A DNA stretch of 64,000 nt from Tipula vernalis (Eukaryota > Arthropoda > Insecta > Diptera > Tipulidae), in NCBI GenBank assembly GCA_958295665.1, contig OY282558.1:311212092-311276091 (forward strand). The letters are read 5' to 3'. Both the position numbers and the translations under genes were made by a program. This document shows positions 11,271 through 22,527 of this stretch, in pieces. The notes beneath the pieces were generated by a model. That model was not told where the DNA came from. It saw only the letters and a list, made by a program, of their open reading frames with translations, and did not search any database. The first letter of the stretch is position 1. Every line of letters starts with the position of its first letter.

Positions 11271-11879
11271 ATATATCATTCACCATGACATTGCTACTGC
11301 CCTCAGGGTTGGATTCCGAGTGACGAAGGAAACGTTCAACTGCACACGCACGATATATTGTATATGCATTCAATAATGATAGCCGGTTCTAATGTCTGGC
11401 TTAACGGATAGTACGCCTTGGTTGGCGTTCATACTATGACTTTTGTAATTTGGCGAGATGGGCATCATTAGCATTGGTTTGCAATCTATCTAGGAGAAGG
11501 AAACTCCAAAATCAAACCGGGAGCTGTGTTTCGTTAGGCACAAGTAAGATTGAAGCTGAAGTAAGTGGCGCATACCTCCAAACACCTAAGTCAAGGTGAG
11601 GCCATGCCCTGGACGAAGTAGCATCAGGATGTATCAAATATGATGTCGTGAACGTAACACTTCAGGGGCACCGGGGCGAACCCTGTTGTATATTAGCCCT
11701 TACCCTTGTAAACGAAGCTCTGGAAGAGTCGACAGATATTTCTTCGGTACTCGTGGGAAAGAGAAAGTGAAATTAAGACGGCAAGGAAAACTTACCACCG
11801 AAAGCGATGACGCGAAACGCTAACGAATAAGTAAAAGGCGTGTTCAGGTGAATTGTAAAACACACACCCAACGACAGTT
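11271..11879. other. Moderately GC-rich segment upstream of Helitron A
   Basis: From about 11460 to 11820 base composition rises and the text looks like transposon DNA (for example a GGTGAGGCCATGCCCTGGACG stretch near 11600), but no coding motif is firm. It could be the 5' leader of Helitron A or a separate retroelement scrap. Confidence 0.35.
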
Positions 11880-14851
11880 GCGGCTTGACAAGACTAGCAT
11901 GGCATGGAACGACTTAGAGCAACGGAATCACAGAAGAACGCGATGCACGAATTGAAAAAGTTCGTCAACACATGTCTGAAATACGAGAAGGCGAATCTAC
12001 TCAACAGCGAGAAGGTCGTTTAAAACCAATCGCGAATATATGTCTCAAGTAAAAGCATGAGAAACTGTTGAACAGCGAGAGGTTCGTTTAAGCGCTGTAG
12101 GATAACATATCTCTCAAGTACGACCAGCAGAAAAATGACAAAGAGAAACTTTTAACAAAACCATAAATATATTCTGTGACCAGGTGTTCGAGGTCTGTAC
12201 TAAAAGGTGTTATCCAAATCAAGGCACGAATCACAAAATAAACTTAAGTCTTGCTTCGTACCTACCTGCAATATTAACAAGCAATGCAACTATATTAACA
12301 ATAAAATACAACAATACAACAGTTAACACCTTCCTAGTAAAAAAACTTCAGGGCCAACCAAAGCTTACTGGAATAATTTAGATCCTGATGAAGTATACCT
12401 GATGTAATAATGCAATTGACACAACCCGAACAACGCTTAATATCAAGAATTATAACCATTTGTAAAAATTGTTAAATATGATGGACTATTTGGGCAATAT
12501 GGTTTAAGAAAGCAAGCTGCACATTTTGAACATGACATATTTGAATTTACTGAAAGTCTGCTTAAAATTTTACCTATAGATATATACTGACAGTATAGAT
12601 ATGGTTGTCATTACAGAACATTTGGAAAATTTAAATATAGTGGCTCATAAATAATAATCATCTATATCATGGCGTTATGATGAACAACGATGCACATATT
12701 ATAACAAGATCTCATTCGAGTAAACCAAACTAATAATGATAATGACCACAATAATCATCAAGTATTATTAGAGCCTGCTACTGTATCAGCTATCCGAGAA
12801 GTAACCACCGGCAATTATGCTTATACAATAATTAATAATTCAATGCATATTCTATGAGCTTCTTGGCATCAAGCGAACAATCAAGCTTTCAATGCAAACT
12901 ATGAAGGCAGCCAATGTTGTGCTATGGTGTTGGCGAACATTCTAAGAGCAACAATATTATCAACACATGTATGCCAAAATAAAACAGCTGTCAGTAGATA
13001 ACCTATACTCGTATCTCATATTGATGAGAAATGCGCCACTTTGGTATCATTAGGGACAATTTCATGAAGTATACTTACTCTGTTAGAATAGAATATGATG
13101 AGGAGACAAATTTAATTAGATGTTTGTGTGATTCAGTGAGCAATCAAAATTTAGGGATGATATTAAAATAAGCTCTAACTGCAATGTTTCCAAACCATAA
13201 AACGGCTGTTCTAATTGCCGCCTCTAAAATCGACTCTCACGCATGTTGCTCTAAAGGTGCAAGCACCTCTGATACCCACGGCAGAGCGTGTGCTTTCGAA
13301 TGTGATACTAATTAATAATACATAATTCGACACAATTCAATAATCGCTTCAAGTTACATCTTCAATCATTTCAATATCAGGCGAAATAGAAACTAATCAC
13401 AAACAAACTACACAGCATCATTAAAGATTACCAATACCACCAACATTTCTATCTCAATCTCAAGAAGAACATAGTGTTAGATGTTTCAAATAATGTTAAC
13501 AAAATTAGTAGGGAAAAACCACAGATAACCCTGTAAATGTCTCTCATGAACGGAAAGCAGAAGAATTCGCATGGCTCTGGCTGCTGCATTGCTGCCTTAT
13601 TAAAGCAACAATATCCGCTTCATGTCAAAAGTCTAGATGGCAAAGGTCTAGATGGCAAAGTGAAAGGCGTTCATCTTTATCTTAAAAATCTTAAAGGCTC
13701 AGCGGAATATTGGCGTATGGCATCAAACGAGCTGTTAGTACAAATTCGAATGGACAATCCGAATGATTTGGATCTGGTAGCAACACAACGGTTAATTAAA
13801 CAGTATTCCGTTATTATTAGTAGACATTACATGTATCGCTTTAATGCCCTTATGAAATATGTATAAGTTAAAAAACCATCAAATTTTGAATGGTCGAATA
13901 AAAGACTACTGGTGGAGAATCGAATTTCAGAATCGCGCAAGCTCATATAGCAATATTCATATGGTAGTTTGTGTGGACGGTCCCGCATCTTTTGATTCGA
14001 AAAAGGGGCTGGGCCAGCTTAATCAAGTATGTCGTTGTGAGCTATTGCCCATTAGATCTGAATTGCACGATCTGGTAAAAAATATCAATTACACAAACAT
14101 ACACATACTTGCTATAAAAACAATACTGATACATCAACATGTAGGTTTGGTTTTCCGAGAAAAGAATGCGCTGAGACTCGTATTATGTATCATTCATCAA
14201 ACGAATTTTTTTTCGCAATGGATGCATGATTTGTATGCTAAAGCGAAGACCAGAAGCTAGATGGGTATAAATATGAAAATATAACCTATCTCTTCTAAAA
14301 GTCTGGAATATAGATATTCAGCCATGCGGAACAAATAAAGCGACAGCATTTTAAATAGCCATATATGATTCTAAATCTGAGACTACTCAGCTCGATGGTA
14401 GTGTAGCATAAGCTATATGCAAAATAAAACGTGAAGAAACGGATATATTACGCAAATTGTTTAAACTTTATGTATATGCGTATATTGGAGGAAAGACAAG
14501 TTTCTGCGTGTGAATTTGGTTTTAGACTCTGCCATTTAAATTTTAGGCACATTTCGAGATAATGTACATTTTTAAACATAAAAAAGCCTGAACAAAGATA
14601 CAGGGTCCTGAAATTTGACTTAAATGGATCGGCTACCGGATAGTGTAGCAAAATATTCGAACGTAAAGAAAATCGGCCCACTGAGCACCCCAAATACGAT
14701 TGTAATTAATATGTGCCTTCTAGAATATGCAATGCTATGTGAACCTCATTATGTAATATCAAATCAAGACCAAACTTAATCGTTGACTATGACACAGCTA
14801 GAGAAGCCTTTCTGGCAAGAAAATCTCATCTACATGAAAATAACACACGCT

Positions 14852-14929
14852 TTTTCCTGTTGAACTTCTTGATTTAAGACTTCAAATTCATGAATTAGAA
14901 GTCTTAAATCAAGAAGTTCAACAGGAAAA
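14852..14929. repeat. 78-bp near-perfect palindrome inside Helitron A
   Basis: Arms 14852-14883 and 14898-14929 are perfect complements (32 bp). The 14-base centre contains AATTCATGAATT, itself a palindrome, so only one base pair (14884/14897) fails to match across 78 bp. The right half fits the Helitron reading frame (an EVLNQEVQQENIEEE-like acidic stretch), so the left half looks like an inverted copy of it. Confidence 0.93.
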
Positions 14930-15645
14930 CATTGAGGAAGAGCTCGAGATGCCAGAGCAGCACATGACCGATGACGAATTTCTTAATTAGAACAGCTAAA
15001 TAATGGTAGAGATGAGCATGTATGGTTAGGGGTAACGCTGAGACTGGAAAAAATTCCTCTCTAACTTGTTGAAAAATCAAGTAAATCGGTGCTATGGCAA
15101 GCAAGTTGTTAAAGTTTGTGCACTAACAGGGGAGCAGCGCCACATTACATTATACACTAAAATTATCTTTACAAAAAGATGGTAGAATACTGCAAATGCC
15201 TATACTGGAGTAGTGACAAGACATAAAATTTATGTTTAAAGATGAAATCTCAATGGTCCCCTATGAGATGCTATATATATATAGTGGATTCCCGACTTAA
15301 GCAACTTAAAAACAACGAAAGTCTCTTTGGTGGAATAAATATTTGTGTATTCGGAGACTTAATACAGTTGCCTCCCGTGCGAGGAAATAAACTGTTTGAT
15401 CAACCCTCTATAGATTTGTCCCAGCAACACACCTAGGGCGATATTTCTCGTTAATTGAATTGACGCGAATTCATCCCAATAACCTAACAAGTATACAATC
15501 ACAATAAAACTGTTCTCGAACATTTTCGCAATCGTGGTGTAACTATTAACAAAATAATAGCACAAGATAGTCTAATAGATTGTACTCGAAAAAATGACAA
15601 TATGGATTTAAATAATATTATGCCTTCCGACCTAAACAAGACCAC

Positions 15646-18477
15646 GGCTCGCCTGAACGCGGCTCAACCCAAAAGTGCTTGCACTTCTGATTTTTTTATG
15701 GCATCATATTCCCTAAGGTCTAATGAACAAGATAAAAGTTTTTTTGATATCATCCACCGACCAGTTATCATTTTCGCGCCAAAATTCGAAAATTGGAACC
15801 AAAAAAATGATTTTTTGGTCTGGAAAAATGAAATATCTTGTGTTTTATGAAAAGTCTCAGGAAGAGAATGCAGTAGGCAGGTTACAAAAACAGAATGCAG
15901 TAGGCAGGTTAGAAGAAAAGCAGAAAACTTTTGTTCTTCGCCTCGATCAGTTCATTTCAGTTTTTCATAATGTCGAAAATTTTTAATCTTCCAAAAGTTG
16001 CCCGCGCACTTTCACACGAAGAGAACTGGAGCAAAATTTGTTGGTGGTGCTTATAAAAGAATAATGTCATGCTCAAGATAGAAGCCTCGCTGCAATCGAA
16101 TCTAGAAAAATTACTGAAACATCGTGTAGACAATAACTTGTGTGAAGAAAGACTGCCGAATGTTCTTTGTGCCGGATGCAAGCGGAACGTCTACCGACAA
16201 CTTCCCAGTGCCGATCCAGGAATCGTTCCCCCCAAGACTGTTGACCTATACCTGATTATTTTAAGTTTTTGAGTGTAAGTTTAACTTCGAGATCTAGGAC
16301 TCAAAATCCCTGTCAGTGCTATTTGTGCCAGATTGCTCGAAGTAATGTGATATCCATGCAACTTCTTAACAAAAAAAAATCGGCTGACGGGAAATGCATC
16401 AAACGTTGTTCCAAATGTTTTATCGATCCCAAACGAGGAACACCTCATAAATGCACCAAAACTGCCCAAGTTGATAATGTATGCAATTATATAAATACAA
16501 TAGGGGAGAAAGTAATGGAACCAAGTGGCGTCAACATTAATCAGTAAAATTGCAATTCAACAACATGACATTGATGTCAAAGTAAACAAAACAGATTCTT
16601 CGGTCTTCCTTACTCAGGCATGCGGAGGAAACTCCATGAAATTTTTCATTAATCCCCACAAGAAAAATGAAGAGGAACCAGCTTCGAATGTATCCACAGC
16701 CGATTTCTTGAAAATCAAAACAAAATTTAATCTTAGTACGAAGACTACTCTTGATATAGCGACCGCTTTGAGAGTTGGTACCAAAAAGCAGGCAATAATT
16801 GAGCCAATATTGACAAAAAGCCTGGAACAGAAGAAATGCGAGGTAAAAAGTTTCTTTTATGCTAAGACAATAGATTTTGTAACCATCAAAGCTCGAATGA
16901 GCACACCAATCCAATGTCTCATAGTTTACTGCCATACTCTTAAAGATTTTCTTTCTCATATCGAGAAACAGCGGGATATTAGAAATCAGCACTTAAAATT
17001 TGGAATTGACGGTGGCGGTGGTTTTTTGAAGGTGTGTCTGTCTGTTCAAGATGATTCAACTGAAATTTGTCAACAGGAGAAAAAACGTCAAAAGTATGAT
17101 GATGGCGTGTTTGCTAACGCTTTTGCTGACTCAGGCGTTAAGAAAATCTTTATTCATGCTATTGTGAAATCGGCTCAAGAGAATTATGAAAACGTGTCAG
17201 CAATATGGAAAATATTGGAAATTGAGGATTTTTCTGGTACGCTAGCGACTGATCTCAAATTAGCCAATATTCTGACAGGGATTATGTCTCATTCATCAAC
17301 GTACCCTTGTACATGGTGCCTTTGTGAAAGTATACAAATTTGGAGCACGTCGAACCTCTGCGAACTGTGGGAAACTCAACCTCATATTTTGAAGCTTGGA
17401 GAAACGCTGGCGGATCGATAATGAAAAATGCGAAAAATTTCAAAAGCTGTACAGTTTTTTCAGCTGATGACGATAAAAAGATCCTTGACATTATTCGTCC
17501 TCCAGAACTACATCTAATGCTTGGTGTGGTTAATAAAATAGTCAGCCATATGCAAGATGAATTTGTTACTGAAACAACAGAATGGATCAACCTATGCAAT
17601 GTTCAACGAGAATTTACTAAAGGAGGTACCAAATTCAATGGCAATTCATGTAGAATATTATTGAAAAAGTGGATAGTCTCCAATCGTTTTGCTTCATTGG
17701 TTGTTTGAAATATGTGGAAACACTGAAGGATTTTGATCGTGTAGTTCACAATTGTTTTGAAATCGAATTAAATGATTGTTACAAAGAATCTATCGCTCAA
17801 TTCAAGACTAGCTATTTGGCCCTAGGGCTATCAGTCACACCAAAAGTACATGCAGTATTTTATCATATAGAAGATTTTTGTGAAGGCCATAGAATAGGGT
17901 TAGGGTTTTACAGTGAACAGGCCATGGAGACAGTGCATTCTGATTTCAAGACAATGTGGAACAAATATCAAGTTTCTGAAAACCACCCAGGTTATAATGA
18001 TAAATTATAATGAGAGCTATAATTGAATATAATATAGTTACCACATATAATTAATTGAATCAAACTTGAATTAATGTTACTGAAATTAAGGTTTTTGTTC
18101 TTCTCGACTTTCATGAGTTTTGATTTGCTTGAAATAATTCATTATATCCCCACGTATGTGTTTAGAAGACATCTGTCGACAAAGAGAGAAATAATTCACA
18201 AATTAGCAACCTTTTAACCGGTAATTTTCTGCATTCTCTTCCTGAGACTTTCCTCTTTCGATCTGTGTATGCTGGAATCCTCCGGAAGGGCATACAAAAT
18301 AAGATATTTCACTTTTTCAGACCAAAAACCCGTTATTTTTAGGTTTCAATTTTCGAAAATGTAAACTGGTCGGTGGATGATTTCAAAAAACTTTTATCTT
18401 ATTGGGTAGACCTTTGGAAACATGATGCTATAAAAAAACAGAAGTGCAAGCACTTTTGGGTTGCGTTCAGACGAGCC
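15646..18477 (+). mobile_element. 2.8-kb TIR transposon nested in Helitron A
   Basis: Interrupts the helicase between DLNKT and the VGAKVML-like block. It is bounded by long imperfect inverted repeats of about 230-250 bp: left 15646-15873 and right 18230-18477. Matching blocks include GGCTCGCCTGAACGC, CCCAAAAGTGCTTGCACTTC, ATCCACCGACCAGTT and GTCTCAGGAAGAGAATGCA. The left arm has a small extra piece (GGCTC) near its end. I could not fix the exact termini or a target-site duplication. A 27-bp direct duplication (AATGCAGTAGGCAGGTTA at 15867 and 15894) lies at the inner edge of the left arm. It encodes one transposase-like pseudogene. Confidence 0.85.
15970..18040 (+). pseudogene. Zinc-rich transposase-like protein, superfamily unassigned
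   Basis: Sole gene of the nested element, probably its transposase. Begins MSKIFNLPKVARALSHEENW, then CWWC and LCAGCKRNVYR (two Cys pairs, ~16035-16200), then CQCYLC, CIKRCSKC and PHKC (16310-16460): an N-terminal zinc-binding region. The long part (16525 on) holds KFGIDGGGGFLKVCLSVQ (~17000), IHAIVKSAQENYENVSAIW, ATDLKLANILTGIMSHSS, PCTWC (17305-17319), ILDIIRPPELHLMLGV, then VTPKVHAVFYHIEDF and FYSEQAMETVHSDF (~17840-17946). The CxxC followed by His-rich and SEQA-E motifs recalls the zinc knuckle and last acidic residue of RAG1/Transib/CACTA-type DDE enzymes; this is an analogy only. I know this wording from uncharacterised, multicopy invertebrate proteins. At least five breaks: stop near 16051 and frameshifts near 16265, 16530, 17335, 17690 and 18005. 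Confidence 0.8.
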
Positions 18478-19005
18478 ATGAGACAGTAGGGCTAAGGCCA
18501 TGTTGCATTACAATGTAGATGTGTCCAAAGATCTGGTTAATGGTGCCATAGGACATATTACAGAAATCATATGGCCCTGCTTCCGCAAAGCACAAACGTA
18601 TTAAACTGACTTACTATCCGTTCGTATAGTGTTCGGTAAAAACGTTGTTCACCTTATTCAACCCAAGTCTGTGCATTTTTCGGCAAAATATAGTCACGGT
18701 ACTGCTGAACGAAGGATGTTGCCAATTACATTATGCTGGGTTTGCACGGTACACAAAATGCAAGGTAGTATACTGTCGACCATGCCGTTGTCTACTTAGG
18801 CTCAATGCTTCTCGCTGCTTGCCAAGCATACGTGGCCTTAAATAGGCCGCCTCCTTATTAAAGAACTAGACTGTACTAAATTAACAGGCAAACGACCGTT
18901 CAACAATGACGCATTAAATGAAATGAACAGACTTAGAAACTTGTCCAACGAAAACTAAAAAATAAAAAATAAATTTTAAAATAAATCAAACCCATCAATT
19001 TATTG

Positions 19006-19188
19006 CATTATACAATTTATACGATATAATAGCTTGTCGCAAGATTTACCTGTGTAAATGTATTTTATGAAATACATAAATTTCTTCTTAGAATTACTTT
19101 TGTCAAGATCAAGTTACAAATTGTATTCTTGTTTTTTTACACAGGTAAATCTCGCGACAAGCTTTTATATCAAATAAATTGTGTAATG
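19006..19188. repeat. MITE-like inverted repeat downstream of Helitron A
   Basis: 53-bp arms (19006-19058 and 19136-19188) sharing GCTTGTCGC-A/G-AGATTTACCTGTGTAAA and flanking TATAATA/CAATTTAT blocks, with about five mismatches and a 77-base spacer. It starts 48 bases after the Helitron stop codon, so it is either a separate small TIR element or a 3' structure belonging to the Helitron. No clear target duplication seen. Confidence 0.75.
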
Positions 19189-19189
19189 T

Positions 19190-21130
19190 GTTATTTTCTT
19201 CTTTTTAGAGCATTTTAAAAAAATGCTTGTTTTTAAAAGTGTTTTTTTGCTATTAATTTATTAACATATTCGATATAAAATCTGAAAATAAAAATTCAAC
19301 AAAACCATGATTTATAAGCTTGTATCTGAAACTAATAATTTTTATAAAACTAATTGTGAAGCCGACCATTTACAAACGATATAATTAATAAGCAACGGAC
19401 ATTGAAACAAAATAGCATTCGGCTGAATTTTTATTTATAGTGTATTGTTAATAAGTAACAATGTAACACTTTTTGGCAAATGTCTAATTGTTTTGAAGTA
19501 TCCGCGCCAATATATTTCATATAAATATGGCGTCAAAGTAAAATCTGTATTCTATAAGCTTATTTTATGTACATTTATATTGTGTGTCAGTGTTTCCATT
19601 ATATAATACTGTTCTTAGAATTTTAAGTAATAATTACCTTATAGTAAATCCCATAAATAAAAATGGTAGATATGACGTCAAAAATCGTGTAGTGTGAATA
19701 CTTTGTAACACAGGTCATGTCTTTTTTTATTATTGCTTATACCAGAGCATGTACAAACAATATATCGAGGAAAGGAAGTCTTACTTACAAACCGACACTG
19801 TATGTACTTATATTTATACCAAAACTTGTCTACAGCCAATTGTGGTTCTCTATATACATGATTACTTATTCATATTATATGCGCTTAATTATTTCCAATT
19901 ATATACGATTTAAAAGTTTTAATCATAAAAATATTTTTACAAATACCTTTATATTAATTACACAAGTTGGTAAAATGTAATTACAAAAAGTTATTTTTCC
20001 AGATGTCAGATGGTCGATAATTATTTGATTAATTAATAATTGAAATGAAAAGAAAAACAAAAAAAAAACATTTCAATAAAAATGCAAAGGTAATTCTGGT
20101 TTTATTATCGCATGTATGTTACTTTTACACTAAATGCATTTTAATCTTTCATAATCCCTTTGTATTCACAAATAAAAATAATTAAATTTTTAATTGCTTT
20201 AATTTAAAACATTTCCAATTGAACTAATTAGCTACAATTAACCGCAAAAAAAAATGTAATTTTAATTTATAATAATAGGCATACGAGAGCATGTAGCAGA
20301 CGCGGAAGAACTTTGCAGATTTGTAAAAAATAATAAATCGTCTGGTACTTTCGGTTTTTTTTTTTTTTAATGTAATTAAATTATGTAGTGTGGTTTAGAA
20401 AACAAAAAACGACACGAAATCTTATTTCTGATTATTTTTATACGGGTGATCCAGAAAGTGAAACGTTTAGTGGAGATATCATTTGAAGAAATACATTTTG
20501 ATTTTTAATTAATTTTCATAGACGTGAATAAAATTAGTGACAGTCCCAAGTTTGTAAAATTTTTAATACCTACCTTAAATTTCAAAAATAATTTTCTACG
20601 CATTCGCCTACTATCGAAATTTTGTAATTTTAAACTAATGTTGCCAGATTTCCTCATAACATGAGGCGTGTTCGTTTCAGCTGAGACTGAAGAGACTGTT
20701 AGATTCGCAACTCTTCACTTCATTTAAAAATTGAGCAACTGAATTAACTGAAGAGGTATTTTGCTTACGTAGATACCTTAGATGATGAATTTTTTAATCA
20801 TCATTTATTTGGATTATGCGGTTTGTGTTGTGATCGGTAATTATAAATATTAATTAAAAAATTATTAGTCTATAAGTACAATATCAAAAAATGTTTACAA
20901 AATATTGTTTATGCATGTATACAATCAATATACATTTACAAATAATATATTTAAAAAAATTGGAGAATATAGAGGAAAACGATGACCTGATTAAGAATGT
21001 CTATTTTGAAAGTCCAAGCATAAGTGGGACTACTGCAGATCTCCAATGTAAGTATAATATTTGTTCATATAAGACAATAGGTACTTGTGATGTTTTACCT
21101 TAAAACCGCCGCTTAAAATTTTTACAATAA
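19190..21130. other. AT-rich DNA, no gene recognised
   Basis: Very AT-rich. Small open frames at 19717-19980 and 20891-21103 show no motif. The stretch near 20443 (GGGTGATCCAGAAAGTGAAAC) and the one near 20665 (GGCGTGTTCGTTTCAGCTGA) look like transposon ends, but no partners were found. Confidence 0.4.
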
Positions 21131-21138
21131 ATTCTTCT

Positions 21139-21460
21139 ATGTGGACCAAAGCGGAGACATTGGAGCTAATTGACACGTGTGAACAGTACAGAGGCAGCTT
21201 CAATCATGTAAAACACCGCAAGCATGCCTGGGCAATGGTTTTGACGCACAATTGGTTTTGAACAATTTGCAAAGGATGTCCTTAAATGATGCAAGGACAA
21301 CAAACATAGAACTGGACGTCGGCCAATTCATTTCCAATATTATGATCAAATTGACGCAATATTATCCATCCAGCGAAACATTACCTTAAATTGAAAATGA
21401 AAATACGATTGAAAATCCTGAGTCCGAACCTCAACCAAAAAATAAAAGAAAATGGCTAAG
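21139..21460 (+). pseudogene. Myb/SANT-like DNA-binding protein of a PIF/Harbinger element
   Basis: Starts MWTKAETLELIDTCEQYRGS and continues through a HRKHAWAM block: the trihelix/Myb-like pattern of a Trp at the start of helix 1 and another about 27 residues later. After a stop and shift the text continues KDNKHRTGRRPIHFQYYDQI, which matches the usual downstream part of these proteins (…GRRP..FxYYDxIDAIL). PIF/Harbinger elements carry such a Myb-like helper that brings the transposase to DNA. The decayed Harbinger transposase lies 280 bases away on the opposite strand, tail to tail, supporting one original element. Confidence 0.65.
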
Positions 21461-21739
21461 TTAAAAGACAAATAATACAAATTGAAAAAGGGAAAAATGG
21501 AAAGGAGGAATAAGCGGGAGGAAGAATTTTTACAAATTGAAAAAGACTAATTAGAAATAATTCGAAAAATAGCCGATAGGCTTTAACATATTTTAATTGA
21601 CAAAGATTAATTCTCTTGAAAGTTTGGTTGTTGTTATCGAAATTGATTCAATTAAACAAATAACATGATAAAAGAAATGAAATATTGGAAAACTGAATTA
21701 TTTTTGTACAAAAATGTATTATATTCTGAAATACATAAG

Positions 21740-22150
21740 AAATAAACTAATCTGGAGTCGAGCATAGATCCCGGCTCACCGCAATGAATATCAATAAATT
21801 CCATATTAAAATTCACTACCCCTTGCAACAAAATGTATTATTCACATTTAAATAGAAAATTGGAATGTGGGAGCCATCAATACAGTCCAAAACATTTTCT
21901 AAACCACTTTTATTAAAAAATAATTGTTCGTTAACCATCGCTTCCTCCCGGGTCGGCCATTTGATGAATTTGGGTGAATGAATATAAATTAAATATTTCA
22001 CATAATTTACTATCTCATGGGTTGTACTTTTGGAGATGTCAAATAAATTGGCAACCTGGCAAAAACTGTCTTGATTCGCCAAATAATAAATGGATATAAG
22101 AACCTTTTCCTTTTTAGGAACCATCAATTTTCCTCCGGTGTGCGCTTTAT
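21740..22150 (-). pseudogene. PIF/Harbinger transposase (DDE_Tnp_4) fragment
   Basis: The antisense frame from 22127 begins MMVPKKEKVLISIYYLANQD, followed by FCQVANLFDISKSTTHEIVN, a helix-turn-helix typical of the family. DCIDGSHIPI carries the first catalytic Asp. After a frameshift and two stops near 21815 the conserved second block DIHCGEPGSMLDSRL (D-x-R Asp) is still legible down to about 21740, where the match ends. The last third with the catalytic Glu is missing. Together with the Myb-like gene it marks a dead Harbinger element. Its TIRs were not located. Confidence 0.85.
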
Positions 22151-22164
22151 ACCCACTAGAAAAC

Positions 22165-22527
22165 GAAAAGAAAAATCGGATTTAGTTTTTTCGATATAAT
22201 TCCAAAAGTAATGCTTTGTTTTCATTAAAATCTTCTGGTTCTTGACCAAGTGCACCATACAAGACTATTTTCAGTTCAAAAAATTCAAAAAAAAATTTAA
22301 TTAGCTGAGAAAATGAACATTTATTGTTTCTCGTCCGAAAAAAATTGTTTAGACCCGATAAAATTAAATTTTCATTTTCTCAGCCAATTAAAAATGTTTT
22401 TGAATTTTTTAAATTGAAAATGGTATTTATTGTATGGTACACTCGGTCAAAAACTAAAAGATTTCAGCGAAAACAAAGCAATACTTTTGGAATTATATCG
22501 AAAAAACTAAATCCGATCTTTATTTTC
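22165..22527. repeat. Large inverted repeat with ~155-bp arms
   Basis: Arms 22165-22317 and 22371-22527 pair over their whole length at roughly 80-85% by eye. Shared blocks include ATCGGATTTAGTTTTTTCGA, TATAATTCCAAAAGTA and GCTGAGAAAATGAA. The spacer is 53 bases. The flanks of the two ends do not match, so the edges are sharp. It sits just upstream of the Harbinger transposase start and could be a MITE or a hairpin-RNA source. Confidence 0.85.

Larger units (their letters stand above)
11880..18958 (+). pseudogene. Helitron A Rep-helicase, degenerate, split by an insertion
   Basis: Rolling-circle transposon protein; pieces occur in the expected order. 11900-12050: basic repeats of the type ERDARIEKVRQHMSEIREGE and QQREGRL. 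12180-12400: a Cys-bearing segment VFEVCTKRCYPNQG. 12861-12970: a possible cysteine-protease/OTU-like segment (YEGSQCCAMVLANI). 13670-14260: Rep core with KGSAEYWRMASNELLVQIRM, TQRLIKQYSVIISRHYMYRF and YWWRIEFQNR; the usual His-x-His is damaged. 14320-14500: PCGTNKATAF and REETDILRKLFK. 15242-15436: helicase with VDSRLKQLKNNESLFGG and VFGDLIQLPPVRGN. 15600-15645: MPSDLNKT, then the nested element. After 18478 the helicase resumes (VNGAIGHITEIIWP, HLIQPKSV, CTVHKMQG, AACQAYVAL) and ends at TAA 18956-18958. Many stops and shifts. It is a different lineage from Helitron B. Confidence 0.9.

Noticed and set aside
16537..16992. 151-codon antisense frame
   Set aside because: Mirror of the nested element's transposase-like gene, whose motifs are on the plus strand.
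20443..20470. GGGTGATCCAGAAAGTGAAAC as a transposon terminus
   Set aside because: Resembles known transposon starts, but no inverted or direct partner was found.
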